64,000 nucleotides of DNA from contig NZ_JAUSYC010000001.1 in assembly GCF_030816485.1 (NCBI RefSeq), positions 558,001-622,000 on the forward strand, in the 5' to 3' direction. Origin of the DNA: Arthrobacter sp. B1I2. GTDB lineage: Bacteria > Actinomycetota > Actinomycetes > Actinomycetales > Micrococcaceae. This document shows, one piece after another, positions 28,798 through 37,972 of the stretch. How positions within the stretch are numbered: the first letter of the stretch is position 1; every line of letters starts with the position of its first letter. The notes under the pieces were generated by a model. The model ran no database searches and was not told the origin of the DNA. It saw nothing but the letters and a program-made list of their open reading frames with translations. The position numbers and the translations under genes are program-made.

Positions 28798-30225
28798 ATG
28801 GCCGTTGGCGTATTTGATCTCTTTTCGATCGGTATTGGCCCTTCCAGCTCCCACACTGTGGGGCCGATGCGGGCTGCTGCCGTTTTTGCGGAGGAGCTCA
28901 AGGGCCTGGGCAAGCTCGCGGAGGTGGCCTCGCTGCGGGTGGACCTTTATGGTTCCCTCGCGGCGACGGGGCATGGGCATGGCACAATGACCGCGGTCCT
29001 GCTGGGGCTGGAAGGGTTCCATCCGGAGCTCATCCTGCCCGACGAGGTGGAAGAACGGCTGGTCGCCATCGCGGAGACCGGGATGTTGCAGCTCGCCGGG
29101 GCGGTGTCCTTGCCGTACGGGGTGAAGGATATGGTGCTGCGGCCGCTGACTGTCCTGCCCCGCCACACGAACGGCATGACCTTCACGGTGTCCGACGCCG
29201 AGGGCAACGTCCTGCACGCCGCCACGTTTTTCTCGGTGGGCGGCGGCTTCATAGTGCGCGAGGGCGAGGAGGACGCCGCCCAGCAGGAACTCGAAGAGTC
29301 CAAGAAGGAACTGCCGCTGCCGTTCCGCACCGCTGCCGAGCTGCTGGAACACTGCCGGGAAACCGGGCTGGGCATCAGCGACGTGATGCGGGTCAATGAG
29401 GAGGACAGCCGTACTCCCGGGGAAATCCGCGAGGGCCTGCTGCACATCTATTCCGTGATGGAGGGCTGCGTAGCCACCAGCCTGAAGCGCGAAGGCGTGC
29501 TGCCCGGGGGACTGAAGGTCCGCCGTCGTGCCCCGGACTGGTACGACCGGCTGAAAAAGGAAAGTTCACGGCCGGACTGTAAAGGCCAGGACCAGGACTT
29601 CTACGACCAGAAGTATTGGCAGGAGTGGGTTAACTTGATCGCCCTTGCGGTGAACGAGGAGAACGCCTCCGGCGGTCGCGTGGTCACCGCGCCGACCAAC
29701 GGCGCGGCAGGGATCATCCCTGCAGTGTTGTTCTATGCGCTGCACTTCGCCCCGGGGATGGAGAACGCCACACAGGAGGACCGCGACGACGTCGTGGTGA
29801 AGTTCCTGCTCGCCGCCGGCGCCGTCGGGGTGCTCTACAAGGAACAGGCCTCCATCTCCGGGGCGGAGGTGGGCTGCCAAGGCGAAGTGGGTTCGGCGTC
29901 GTCGATGGCGGCCGCCGGACTCGCGGAAGTGATGGGCGGGACCCCTGCCCAAGTGGAGAATGCGGCCGAGATCGCGATGGAGCACAACCTGGGCCTGACG
30001 TGTGATCCGATCGGCGGGCTGGTGCAGGTTCCCTGCATCGAACGAAACGCGATCGCCGCGGCGAAGGCCATCAACGCCGCGAAGATGGCGCTCTGGGGGG
30101 ACGGTTCGCACCGCGTCTCGTTGGACGAGGTCATCATCACCATGCGCGAAACGGGCAAGGACATGAGCTCCAAATACAAGGAAACGGCCATGGGCGGCCT
30201 CGCCGTCAACGTCGTCGAATGCTGA
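28798..30225 (+). CDS. sdaA: L-serine ammonia-lyase, single-chain iron-sulfur type
   Basis: The 475-residue enzyme deaminates L-serine to pyruvate using a [4Fe-4S] cluster. The start [20 protein letters not shown], followed by VGPMRAA, is diagnostic. The C-terminal domain has [20 protein letters not shown] and [19 protein letters not shown] with the cluster cysteines. I chose the ATG at 28798 behind TAAGGA; upstream residues in this frame are not SdaA-like. It lies 158 bases after glyA, across the palindromic repeat, and completes a glycine-to-serine-to-pyruvate route. Confidence 0.96.
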   Translation: MAVGVFDLFSIGIGPSSSHTVGPMRAAAVFAEELKGLGKLAEVASLRVDLYGSLAATGHGHGTMTAVLLGLEGFHPELILPDEVEERLVAIAETGMLQLAGAVSLPYGVKDMVLRPLTVLPRHTNGMTFTVSDAEGNVLHAATFFSVGGGFIVREGEEDAAQQELEESKKELPLPFRTAAELLEHCRETGLGISDVMRVNEEDSRTPGEIREGLLHIYSVMEGCVATSLKREGVLPGGLKVRRRAPDWYDRLKKESSRPDCKGQDQDFYDQKYWQEWVNLIALAVNEENASGGRVVTAPTNGAAGIIPAVLFYALHFAPGMENATQEDRDDVVVKFLLAAGAVGVLYKEQASISGAEVGCQGEVGSASSMAAAGLAEVMGGTPAQVENAAEIAMEHNLGLTCDPIGGLVQVPCIERNAIAAAKAINAAKMALWGDGSHRVSLDEVIITMRETGKDMSSKYKETAMGGLAVNVVEC

Positions 30226-30238
30226 AGGAAGTACAGAA

Positions 30239-31252
30239 ATGACATTGGCACCTGAAGGCCGGAAGATGCTGCGGATCGAGCAGCGCAACGCTGCGGTCCC
30301 GGTGGAGCGCAAACCGGAATGGATCAAGGCCAAGGTCCAGATGGGCCCGGAGTTCGTCGGGCTGAAGAACCTGGTGAAAAAGGAAGGCCTGCACACCGTC
30401 TGCGAAGAAGCCGGCTGCCCCAACATCTTCGAATGCTGGGAAGACAAGGAAGCCACGTTCCTGATCGGCGGCTCCGAATGCACCCGCCGCTGCGACTTCT
30501 GCCAGATCGACACCGGCAAGCCCTCACCCGTGGACCGGTTCGAACCCACCAAGGTGGCCCGCTCCGTCCAGTCCATGGCCCTGCGCTACGCCACCGTCAC
30601 CGGGGTGGCCCGCGACGACCTCGCAGACGAAGGCGTCTGGCTCTACGCCGAAACGGTCCGCAAGATCCACGAACTGAACCCCGGCACCGGGGTGGAACTG
30701 CTGATCCCGGACTTCTCCGGCAAACCCGACCACATCAAGGCGATCTGCGACTCCGCCCCCGAGGTCTTCGCGCACAACGTCGAAACCGTCCCCAGGATCT
30801 TCAAGCGGATCCGGCCCGCGTTCCGCTACGAACGCTCCCTGGACGTCATCACCCAGGGCCGGAACCTGGGCATGGTCACCAAATCCAACCTCATCCTGGG
30901 CATGGGCGAAACCCGCGAAGAAATTTCCGAAGCCCTCCGCGACCTCCACGAAGCAGGCTGCGACCTGATCACCATCACCCAGTACCTGCGCCCCTCCGAA
31001 CGGCACCTGCCCGTGGACCGCTGGGTCAAACCCCAGGAATTCGTGGACCTCCAGCACGAAGCCCAGGAGATCGGCTTCCTCGGCGTCATGAGCGGACCCC
31101 TGGTCCGCTCCTCCTACCGCGCCGGCCGCCTCTGGGCCACCGCCATGCGCAAAAAGGGCCGCGACATCCCCGCCGAACTCGCCCACATCGCCGACGGCAT
31201 CCAGGACTCCGGCACCACCCGCCAGGAAGCCGCCACCCTGCTGGCAGGCTAA
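30239..31252 (+). CDS. lipA: Lipoyl synthase (radical SAM)
   Basis: The 337-residue protein has both cysteine motifs: [13 protein letters not shown] for the auxiliary cluster and CTRRCDFCQ for the radical-SAM cluster. The C-terminal part includes [13 protein letters not shown] with the conserved RSSY serine ligand. It inserts two sulfurs into octanoyl groups on carrier proteins such as GcvH. It follows sdaA by 13 bases behind GAAGGAAG, so it is co-transcribed. lipB is not in the window. Its place in the glycine operon links cofactor supply to GcvH demand. Confidence 0.97.
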   Translation: MTLAPEGRKMLRIEQRNAAVPVERKPEWIKAKVQMGPEFVGLKNLVKKEGLHTVCEEAGCPNIFECWEDKEATFLIGGSECTRRCDFCQIDTGKPSPVDRFEPTKVARSVQSMALRYATVTGVARDDLADEGVWLYAETVRKIHELNPGTGVELLIPDFSGKPDHIKAICDSAPEVFAHNVETVPRIFKRIRPAFRYERSLDVITQGRNLGMVTKSNLILGMGETREEISEALRDLHEAGCDLITITQYLRPSERHLPVDRWVKPQEFVDLQHEAQEIGFLGVMSGPLVRSSYRAGRLWATAMRKKGRDIPAELAHIADGIQDSGTTRQEAATLLAG

Positions 31253-31306
31253 GAACTTGCTAAGCGGCAGGAATGGGTGGAACGCACGACGGCGGCAGGA
31301 TACCCA

Positions 31307-31338
31307 GGCGGGCCGGCGGGACTACCTGCCGGCCCGCC
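31307..31338. terminator. Bidirectional terminator hairpin between lipA and the GH65 gene
   Basis: Arms 31307-31320 and 31325-31338 pair over 14 bp with one wobble and an ACTA loop, very G+C-rich. It lies midway between the convergent stops at 31252 and 31372. No T run is present. Confidence 0.65.
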
Positions 31339-31371
31339 GTCGGACGGGTACCCCTGAACCTGGCAACCCGC

Positions 31372-33717
31372 TCAGCTGTTGCCGCGCACCACGGGGATGC
31401 TCGCCGTCGGCAGTCCGCTCGGGAAGACCGTGGGCTCCGGTTCCGGGACGCGCTCCAGTGGCACCTGCACGGGCTGGCCCGCCACAGTGAGGCGCTGGCC
31501 GCGGACATCCACCTCCAGCGGCCCGCCCTCCTGGACCGTCAGCGTGATGGCGCCGGCCGCAAGCTGCACCAGCAGCAGGCGGCCCCGGATCTTCAGGTGG
31601 AAGGCGAGTCCTTCCCATTCGGCGGGCAGGCGCGGATCGAAGAACGGGACGCGGCCCTGGTCACGCATCCCGGCGAAGCCGCATACCAGCGAGCTCCAGA
31701 CTCCCCCGGTGGAGGCGATGTGCACGCCGTCGATGGTGTTGCCGTGCGTGTCGTCAAGGTCGATGAAGACGGCGCTGGTGAAGTGATCCAGGGCTTCCTT
31801 TGAATAGCCCACCTCGGCGGCCATGATTCCCTGAACACAAGCGGACAGGGTGGAGTCGCCCGTGGTGATGGGATCGTAGAAGTCGAAGGCGCGCTGCTTT
31901 TCCTCGGCTGTGAAATCCTGCCATTGCAGGAACATGGCCAGGACCGTATCCGCCTGCTTGAGGACCTGGTGGCGGTAGATCACCAGCGGGTGGAAGTGCA
32001 GCAGCAGCGGGTACTTGGACCGCGGCGTGGTCCAGTCCCAGGCCTCCAGGGTCATGAAGTCGTTGTCCTGGGAGTGCACCTGCATCCGCTCGTCGAACGG
32101 CAACTGCATCCGGCTGGCCGCGGCCTCCCACAGCTGGCGTTCCTCGTGTGAGATGCCGGCGTGCTCAAGCGCGGCCGCTGCGCGCAGGTTGAAGCGGGCC
32201 ATGACGTTCGTGTAGAGGTTGTCGTTCACCACCGCCGTGTACTCATCAGGACCCGTAACGCCGTGGATATGGAACTGCCCGTCCTTGCCGAAGAAGCCAA
32301 GGGATATCCACATCCGGGCGGTCTCGATCAGCAGCTCCGCGCCCATTCCTTCCCGGAAAGCGGAGTCGCCGGTAGCCCAAAGGTACCTGTTGGTGGCGAA
32401 GGCAATCGCGGCCGCAATATGGAACTGGGCCGTGCCGGCGGCGTAGTAGGCACTGGCTTCGAGCCCGTTAATGGTGCGCCAGGGGAAGAGTGCGCCGTCC
32501 ACGCTCAGCTCCTTGGCCCTGATTTTTGCTTCGGGGAGCATGCCATGGCGGAACTCCAGGACCTGCCGCGCGCCGTCGGGATTCGTGTAGGTCAGATACG
32601 GCAGGAGGTACACCTCCTGGTCCCAGAAGTAGTGCCCCTCGTAGCCGGAACCAGTCACGCCTTTGGCGGGGATGCCGGCGACGTCGGCCCTCGCCGTGGC
32701 CTGGGCGAGCTGGAACAGGTTCCACCGGATGGCCTGCTGCAGGCCTGGGCGCCCGCCCTCAACCACAATGTCGGATGTAGCCCAGTAGTCACGGAAGTGG
32801 GCAACACTTTCGGCAAAGATGTCATTCACCGGACGTAACGCCTCTTCCGCCACCGCGGCTGCGTCGATGTCCGGGTCCTGGACGGTGCGGCCGGCCGCGT
32901 AGCTGACGCTTTTTTCCAGCCGGAACGGATCGTAGGCGTCGACTGCAAGAACGTACCGGACGCTGCTGTCATCCTGGTCCACCAAGGTCTCGAACGGCTG
33001 GTGACCGGCGGAGGTCCAGTGGTCCACCGCGATCCCCACCCGCTGCTTGGATTCGGCCGCCTCCCAGGACAGTCGCAGGGAGCCGTCGCCGCCGTCGAGC
33101 CGCACGGGCAGCAACACCCGTCCGGCGTGCCGGCCGGCCCTGCGCGGATCATGCACGGAGTGGTCTTCCACCGGCTGGTCCTGGCGGTTGATGACTGAGG
33201 AGGTGACGTCCAGGGAGACCTGCCGGTCCGTGGCCACCTCCAGGGAGATGGCAAGACTGCCGCGGGATGCGTAGCCAACGGCACGCCGTTCAGTGGTGGT
33301 CACCGTGGCACCGGACCGGCACTGCCAGGTGATCCTGCACTCGTAGATGCCGGTGGAGAAATCGACGGTCCGCCGGTAATCGAGTACCTCGGATTCGGCC
33401 AGGCTCAGGCTTTCCCCGTCCACCACCACCGTGAAGTTGTTGGCGTCCGGGATGTAAAGGATGCGCTGCCCCGTCCGGGCGAACCCAAAGGCGTTCTCCG
33501 CATGCTTGATGTCCCAGATTTCGTGCAGCCCGTTGATGAAACTGCCCGGCAGTTCCGCGTCGGCCGCCGACCAATGGGAACCCCGGATCCCCAAGTGCCC
33601 GTTTCCCAGGGCGAACAGGGTTTCAAGGGCACCCGCGCTGCCGGTCTCGTGGCGCGTTTCAACGAGTTGCCAGGGGGTGTCGGGGAACCGTTCGCGGTCC
33701 GCGGTGATCAGTGCCAT
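31372..33717 (-). CDS. Glycoside hydrolase family 65 protein (disaccharide phosphorylase)
   Basis: The 781-residue protein has the GH65 layout: an N-terminal beta-sandwich, an (alpha/alpha)6 barrel and a small C-terminal domain. The proposed general acid is E492 in VTGPDEYTAVVNDN. YEGHYFWDQEVYLLPYLTY and the phosphate-site-like stretch STGGVWSSLVCGFAG are typical of maltose, trehalose or kojibiose phosphorylases. I chose the ATG at 33717 behind AAAGGAC. The beta-phosphoglucomutase gene immediately upstream strongly supports a phosphorylase releasing beta-glucose-1-phosphate. The disaccharide cannot be read from the sequence. Confidence 0.92.
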   Translation of the reverse strand: MALITADRERFPDTPWQLVETRHETGSAGALETLFALGNGHLGIRGSHWSAADAELPGSFINGLHEIWDIKHAENAFGFARTGQRILYIPDANNFTVVVDGESLSLAESEVLDYRRTVDFSTGIYECRITWQCRSGATVTTTERRAVGYASRGSLAISLEVATDRQVSLDVTSSVINRQDQPVEDHSVHDPRRAGRHAGRVLLPVRLDGGDGSLRLSWEAAESKQRVGIAVDHWTSAGHQPFETLVDQDDSSVRYVLAVDAYDPFRLEKSVSYAAGRTVQDPDIDAAAVAEEALRPVNDIFAESVAHFRDYWATSDIVVEGGRPGLQQAIRWNLFQLAQATARADVAGIPAKGVTGSGYEGHYFWDQEVYLLPYLTYTNPDGARQVLEFRHGMLPEAKIRAKELSVDGALFPWRTINGLEASAYYAAGTAQFHIAAAIAFATNRYLWATGDSAFREGMGAELLIETARMWISLGFFGKDGQFHIHGVTGPDEYTAVVNDNLYTNVMARFNLRAAAALEHAGISHEERQLWEAAASRMQLPFDERMQVHSQDNDFMTLEAWDWTTPRSKYPLLLHFHPLVIYRHQVLKQADTVLAMFLQWQDFTAEEKQRAFDFYDPITTGDSTLSACVQGIMAAEVGYSKEALDHFTSAVFIDLDDTHGNTIDGVHIASTGGVWSSLVCGFAGMRDQGRVPFFDPRLPAEWEGLAFHLKIRGRLLLVQLAAGAITLTVQEGGPLEVDVRGQRLTVAGQPVQVPLERVPEPEPTVFPSGLPTASIPVVRGNS

Positions 33718-33857
33718 GGTCGGGGTCCTTTTGGCCTTGCCGTGCTGCCGGGCAGGCCGGCACGGAGTATTCGGGGGAAGAGTGGTATTCGGACTTGAGC
33801 TGCCCGGGGAAGCAGCAGAGTTGCCCGGGGAAGGCAACAGGGGGTCTGGCGGCGGGT

Positions 33858-34595
33858 TTAGGGGATGAGTTCCTGAAGGTCGTCGACCACCAGGGTGGCC
33901 CCGGCGTCCAGGAGCGTCTGCCGCCCGGCACCGCGGTCCACCCCGATGACCAAATGGAACGATCCCGCTTGTCCGGCCTGCACGCCCGACACCGCGTCTT
34001 CCACCACAACGCACTCGGAGCTGGGCAGGCCCAGCAGTTTGGCTGCATATTCGTAGGTGTCCGGGTTTGGCTTGCCGGGCAGCCCCTGCGCTGAAGCCAC
34101 CACGCCGTCCACCACGACTGCAAAGTGGTGGCTGAGTCCGGCGGCCTTCAGAACGGCGGGGGCGTTGCGGGAGGAGGAGACGACGGCGACCTTGAGTCCG
34201 CGGTCCAGCGCGGCCTGGAGGAAGCGCACCGAGCCCTCAAACGGTTCGACGCCGGCGCTCACGATGTCATTGAAGATCGCGTTCTTACGGTTGCCCAGGC
34301 CCTGGACGGTTTCGTTGTCAGGGGCATCATCCAGCGGGCCTTCCGGCAGCTTGAGCCCCCGGGAGGCCAGGAAGTCGCGCACTCCGTCAAAACGGGGCTT
34401 GCCGTCGATGTGGTCGAAGTAGTCGCTTTCGCTGTATCCGGAGACCCCGGGCTGCGAGGACAGGTAACCGTCGAACAGTTCCTGCCAGGCACGCTCATGC
34501 ACGGTGGCCGTGGGCGTCAGCACCCCGTCCAAGTCAAACAGGATCGCTGCCGCGCCGGTCCAGGCGGCGGTATCAGCTGCAGTTTGTTGTGTCAT
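33858..34595 (-). CDS. pgmB: Beta-phosphoglucomutase family HAD protein
   Basis: The 245-residue HAD enzyme has motif I ILFDLDGVLTPTATVHERAW with D21 and D23, motif II VVSSSRNA and motif III/IV GKPNPDTYEYA with VVEDAVSGVQAG. It converts beta-glucose-1-phosphate, the product of inverting GH65 phosphorylases, to glucose-6-phosphate. It is the first gene of a two-gene operon with the GH65 gene 140 bases downstream. A promoter with an overlapping LacI-type operator lies upstream at 34731-34760. Confidence 0.92.
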   Translation of the reverse strand: MTQQTAADTAAWTGAAAILFDLDGVLTPTATVHERAWQELFDGYLSSQPGVSGYSESDYFDHIDGKPRFDGVRDFLASRGLKLPEGPLDDAPDNETVQGLGNRKNAIFNDIVSAGVEPFEGSVRFLQAALDRGLKVAVVSSSRNAPAVLKAAGLSHHFAVVVDGVVASAQGLPGKPNPDTYEYAAKLLGLPSSECVVVEDAVSGVQAGQAGSFHLVIGVDRGAGRQTLLDAGATLVVDDLQELIP

Positions 34596-34730
34596 CGGCA
34601 GTGCGATGTCCTCTCGATTTGCGGACTGGCGGCACTGCCGGGGCGGCCTGCAGGAGGGTACTGCTGGCGCGGCATGCGCGCAGCATCGCTTCCTGTCCGC
34701 CCACTGCAGGACCGACTATGGCCGTAGACG

Positions 34731-34760
34731 AGTGTAAGCGCTTGCAAATTTGACTTGCAA
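34731..34760 (-). promoter_or_regulatory. Promoter with LacI/GalR-type operator before pgmB-GH65
   Basis: On the minus strand -35 TTGCAA (34755-34760) and -10 TACACT (34731-34736) are 18 bases apart. Overlapping the -10 is TGTAAGCGCTTGCAAA (34733-34748), whose AAGCGCTT core is the classic LacI/GalR-family half-site pair with a central CG. CTTGCAAAT also repeats directly at 34741 and 34754. No LacI-family gene is in the window, so the repressor must be encoded elsewhere. Confidence 0.6.
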
Positions 34761-34793
34761 ATGTTTTTTATGGCTGACGCATTTGCCTGCGGC

Positions 34794-35411
34794 TCAGCGC
34801 AGTACGTAATGGCGCAGGAAGGCGCTGACGTCCACCATTTCCGTCTTTGACATGGCATGCCCCATCCCCGGGTACGTCCGGGCCGTCAACAGGGTGTTTT
34901 CTTCCAGCCATTCCTCGGTGTAGGCCACGGCGTCCTCGTTGATCACCAGGTCCGCCTTGTCCCGGCCCCAGAAGAACGGGGGTTTAGCGTCGAAGGAATC
35001 CGTCACCGTGAGGAGCTCGTTGTTGAGTACGAAGCCGGACAGGCCCACAACGGCCTTGTAGTCATCCGGATGCAGCCGCAGGAGCGTGGTCGCCATGGCC
35101 ATGCCCTGGGAGTACCCCATCAGGCTGACGCTGCTGTGCTGGTCTTTGACGGAGCTGATCCAGGCCTGCACTGCGTTCGCGGCCGAGATGACGTCGGCGA
35201 AGTCGTTTGCCAGGAAGTAGTCGAGCAGGAACCAGCCCCAGTGGTCGCCGATCGGCATCGGGGCACGCAGGGCCGCGAAGGTGAACTCCTGCGGCAGGTA
35301 ATCGAAGAGGCGTACCATCCGCGACTCATCCGTGCCGTAACCGTGCATCATCACCAGCAAGGGAGTGCCGGCGCGCTGGCCTTCCGGCTTTGACCACACA
35401 ACTGTTTCCAC
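34794..35411 (-). CDS. Alpha/beta hydrolase, phospholipase/carboxylesterase type
   Basis: The 205-residue protein has the nucleophile elbow LMGYSQGMAMATT, an oxyanion-region motif MMHGYGTDE and a C-terminal catalytic histidine in YPGMGHAMS. This fits the small esterase/phospholipase family related to carboxylesterase 2. It probably begins at a GTG at 35411. It lies divergent from the DUF6458 gene and upstream of pgmB on the same strand, with its own gap. Substrate unknown. Confidence 0.87.
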   Translation of the reverse strand: METVVWSKPEGQRAGTPLLVMMHGYGTDESRMVRLFDYLPQEFTFAALRAPMPIGDHWGWFLLDYFLANDFADVISAANAVQAWISSVKDQHSSVSLMGYSQGMAMATTLLRLHPDDYKAVVGLSGFVLNNELLTVTDSFDAKPPFFWGRDKADLVINEDAVAYTEEWLEENTLLTARTYPGMGHAMSKTEMVDVSAFLRHYVLR

Positions 35412-35580
35412 CGGACAAGCCTAACGAGGTAAGCGCGCCGTACCGGCCGGGTCATTGAATCCGGAATCACCGGGAGGTAGCGTGACGCTTGACAGACAGC
35501 AGGCTTAGCTTTGGCAGTGTACGCACCACCTCTCCGTAACGCCCAACCAGTGCCGCCCAGACGCGGCTAAGGAGCAAGTC

Positions 35581-35838
35581 ATGAGAATCGGCTCTTCAAT
35601 CTTCCTCATCGCCCTTGGCGCCATCCTTGCCTGGGCCGTGGCTCCCGGCTTGATCCCCTTCGTGGACCAGCAGCTGGTGGGCTACATCCTGATGGCCGTG
35701 GGCGTGATCGGGCTCATCGCTTCGCTGGTCCTCGCCTCCCCCGGCCGCAGCCGCCGCGTGAGCGAGTCCCGCTCCGTCATCGATCCCGATACGGGCGAGC
35801 GGATCACCCGCCACGAAAGCCGCGACGGCGGCATCTAA
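35581..35838 (+). CDS. DUF6458-like small membrane protein
   Basis: The 85-residue protein has two membrane helices (IFLIALGAILAWAVAPGLIP and YILMAVGVIGLIASLVLASP) and a charged tail (SVIDPDTGERITRHESR). The pattern is that of a small actinobacterial membrane protein family I recall as DUF6458. The ATG follows AAGGAGCAAGTC. It is followed by a clear hairpin at 35891. Function unknown. Confidence 0.8.
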   Translation: MRIGSSIFLIALGAILAWAVAPGLIPFVDQQLVGYILMAVGVIGLIASLVLASPGRSRRVSESRSVIDPDTGERITRHESRDGGI

Positions 35839-35890
35839 CCTAAGCGGAACCGGGACGGGGATCCCGGAGTGCTGCTGATGACCCCGACGA

Positions 35891-35922
35891 GCCGGGCTGG
35901 ACCACCACGCGTCCAGCCCGGC
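35891..35922 (+). terminator. Terminator after the DUF6458-like gene
   Basis: Arms GCCGGGCTGGA (35891-35901) and TCCAGCCCGGC (35912-35922) pair perfectly over 11 bp with a ten-base loop and a short TTT after the stem. Confidence 0.7.
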
Positions 35923-35935
35923 TTTCGCATTCCCC

Positions 35936-36000
35936 GGAGTTTTTGGGCAGCTGTGAAGAGTTGGAGGGCCCGGAAGTCCCGGCATCTGCCCAAAAATTCC
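35936..36000. repeat. Intergenic palindrome with TTTTTGGGCAG arms, copy 1
   Basis: GGAGTTTTTGGGCAG (35936-35950) pairs with CTGCCCAAAAATTCC (35986-36000) with one wobble; the loop is 35 bases and ends GGCAT. The arms and the loop end are shared with the element at 62285-62355 while the rest of the loop differs, so both belong to one repeat family. Confidence 0.75.
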
Positions 36001-36027
36001 AACGGATCGTAAGGGAATCTTTGTTTC

Positions 36028-36085
36028 ATGTTGATTTCCATTGACAAACCAACAGAAGCAAAGATAAAGTCAAGTAACTCAACAT
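36028..36085 (+). promoter_or_regulatory. Promoter and possible repressor sites before fruR
   Basis: TTGACA (36041-36046) and TAAAGT (36065-36070) with an 18-base spacer form a good promoter. ATGTTGA (36028-36034) and its inverse TCAACAT (36079-36085) flank it symmetrically, an arrangement expected for autoregulation by FruR binding on both sides. The A+T-rich character contrasts with the surroundings. Confidence 0.55.
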
Positions 36086-36144
36086 CCGTGTGATACCAAT
36101 CACGCTGGAAACAGAAACAGCAGGACCTACGCAACGGAGGGTAC

Positions 36145-36951
36145 GTGTTCGCCGAAGAGCGCCAGCAAAAGATTGCCGAGCTTGTAGCCGGCAGCGGCCG
36201 GGTCAGCGTGACCCTGCTGGCTGAGCGCTTCCGCATCACCACCGAAACAGTCCGCCGGGACCTTGCCGCCTTGGAAAACGCCGGCACCCTCCGGCGCGTC
36301 CACGGCGGTGCCGTGGCGGCGGATCGTTTCAGCACCACCGAGGAAAGCATCACCGAGCGCGCCATCCAGCGGCCGGACCAAAAGATCCGCATCGCTGAAG
36401 CCGCCCTGGCCCTGATACCCCGGAACTCGCCGGCCAGTGTCCTCATGGACGGCGGCACCACCACCGAGGTGCTGGCGGACATGCTGGCGCGGCGCACCGC
36501 CGTCGAACCTTCCGACGGCAGCGGGCCGCACCACGAACTGGTGGTCATCACCCACGCGGTACCGATCGCCAGCAAGCTTTCCAACGTTCCCGGCGTTGCC
36601 CTGCAGATCCTCGGTGGCCGGGTCCGCGGAATCACCCAGGTGGCCGTGGGACAGGCAACGGTGAACGCCGCCGCCCGCATCCGCCCGGATATCGCGTTCA
36701 TTGGCACCAATGGCATCCACGCCACTTTTGGCGTCAGCACTCCCGATCCTGAAGAAGCAGCCGTCAAGGCAGCCTTCGTCCAGTCGGCACGCCGCATTGT
36801 GGTGCTGGCCGACTCCTCCAAGCTGGACACGGAAACCCTGGTCCAGTTCGCCTCCCTGAAAGATCTGGACACCTTGATCACAGACAGTGAACCCGGACCT
36901 GAACTCGCGGCCGCCCTGGAAGATGCCGGCGTGGACGTGGTGGTCGCATGA
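36145..36951 (+). CDS. fruR: DeoR/GlpR-family transcriptional regulator of the fructose operon
   Basis: The 268-residue protein has the DeoR helix-turn-helix VSVTLLAERFRITTETVRRD followed by LAALENAGTLRRVHGGAV (residues about 18-58). The C-terminal sugar-phosphate sensor domain contains MDGGTTTEVLADML and FIGTNGIHATFGVSTPD. It starts at a GTG at 36145 behind ACGGAGG and overlaps fruK by ATGA. Co-location with fruK-fruA identifies it as the local regulator, probably sensing fructose-1-phosphate or fructose-1,6-bisphosphate. Confidence 0.92.
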   Translation: MFAEERQQKIAELVAGSGRVSVTLLAERFRITTETVRRDLAALENAGTLRRVHGGAVAADRFSTTEESITERAIQRPDQKIRIAEAALALIPRNSPASVLMDGGTTTEVLADMLARRTAVEPSDGSGPHHELVVITHAVPIASKLSNVPGVALQILGGRVRGITQVAVGQATVNAAARIRPDIAFIGTNGIHATFGVSTPDPEEAAVKAAFVQSARRIVVLADSSKLDTETLVQFASLKDLDTLITDSEPGPELAAALEDAGVDVVVA

Positions 36952-37970
36952 TCGTCACCTTCACGGCCAACCCCAGCCTCGACCGCACCGTCGCCCTCCC
37001 CGGGCCCCTGGCACGCGGTGAGGTGCAGCGCGCCGTCTCCGTCCGCCAGGAGTCCGGCGGCAAGGGCGTCAACGTCTCCCGCGCCCTGGTGGCTTCCGGC
37101 CTGGAGTCGCTCGCCGTCCTCCCCGGCGCGGACAGCGATCCCGTCCTTGCCGGCCTGCGCGAAAGTGCAGTGCCGTTCGTGTCGCTTCCCATCGATGAGC
37201 CGCTGCGCACCAACGTGGCACTCACCGAGCCCGGCGGCGTGACCACCAAGATCAACGAGCCCGGGCCGGTCCTGGCCGCCGACCAGCAGGAGGCCCTCAT
37301 CAAGCTGCTGCTGGAAAGCTCGCGCGGTGCCGGCTGGGTTGTCCTGGCCGGCTCCCTGCCGCCGGGATTCCCGGACAACTTCTACGCCACGGTGGCGCGG
37401 CGGATCCGGGAGGCGGGCAACGGCACTGCGCCGCTGATCGCCGTCGACTCCTCCGGGGCGCCCCTCGCCGCCGCTTTGACCGACGCCGGAACCTCCGACG
37501 ACGGAACAGGCACCGGCGGAACAACCACAGGTTCCGGGAAACCGGACCTCCTCAAGCCCAATGCCGAGGAACTGGCGGAGCTGGCCGCAGCCGCCGGTTT
37601 TGCCCCGGTCACCGGTGACGAGCTGGAAGCGGACCCGGCTGCTGCCGCTGCCGCCGCAGCCGCCGTCGTACGTTCCGGTGTGGGTGCTGTGCTGGCAACT
37701 CTCGGTTCCAAGGGAGCTGTCCTCGTAACGGCAGACGGCGCGTGGCTGGCCACGCACCCGCCGGTCGCCGCGGTCAGCACGGTAGGCGCGGGCGATTCCG
37801 CACTTGCCGGCTACCTGCTTGCCCACGGCAGGGGCGCCGCCCCTGCCGACTGCCTTCGTCAGGCGGTGGCCCACGGTGCCGCCGCTGCCTCCCTGCCGGG
37901 TTCCACTGTTCCGGCAGTAAACCAAACCACCCCGGATGCCGTAATCATCACGGCCCTTCGAAAGGATTGA
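36948..37970 (+). CDS. fruK: 1-phosphofructokinase (PfkB family)
   Basis: The 340-residue kinase phosphorylates fructose-1-phosphate, the product of the PTS, to fructose-1,6-bisphosphate. The N-terminus IVTFTANPSLDRTVALPGPL and the ribokinase signature STVGAGDSALAGYLLAHG with catalytic Asp are clear, with SGGKGVNVSRAL as the substrate-binding block. A Gly/Thr-rich insert (about residues 182-198) is specific to this protein. It overlaps fruR by four bases and is two bases from fruA. Confidence 0.95.
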   Translation: MIVTFTANPSLDRTVALPGPLARGEVQRAVSVRQESGGKGVNVSRALVASGLESLAVLPGADSDPVLAGLRESAVPFVSLPIDEPLRTNVALTEPGGVTTKINEPGPVLAADQQEALIKLLLESSRGAGWVVLAGSLPPGFPDNFYATVARRIREAGNGTAPLIAVDSSGAPLAAALTDAGTSDDGTGTGGTTTGSGKPDLLKPNAEELAELAAAAGFAPVTGDELEADPAAAAAAAAAVVRSGVGAVLATLGSKGAVLVTADGAWLATHPPVAAVSTVGAGDSALAGYLLAHGRGAAPADCLRQAVAHGAAAASLPGSTVPAVNQTTPDAVIITALRKD

Positions 37971-37972
37971 CA

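Noticed and set aside
35835..37925. Long open frame of about 696 codons on the minus strand across fruR and fruK
   Set aside because: It is the codon-mirrored shadow of the clear fruR and fruK genes; the translation is Gly/Arg/Ser-rich with no family features.
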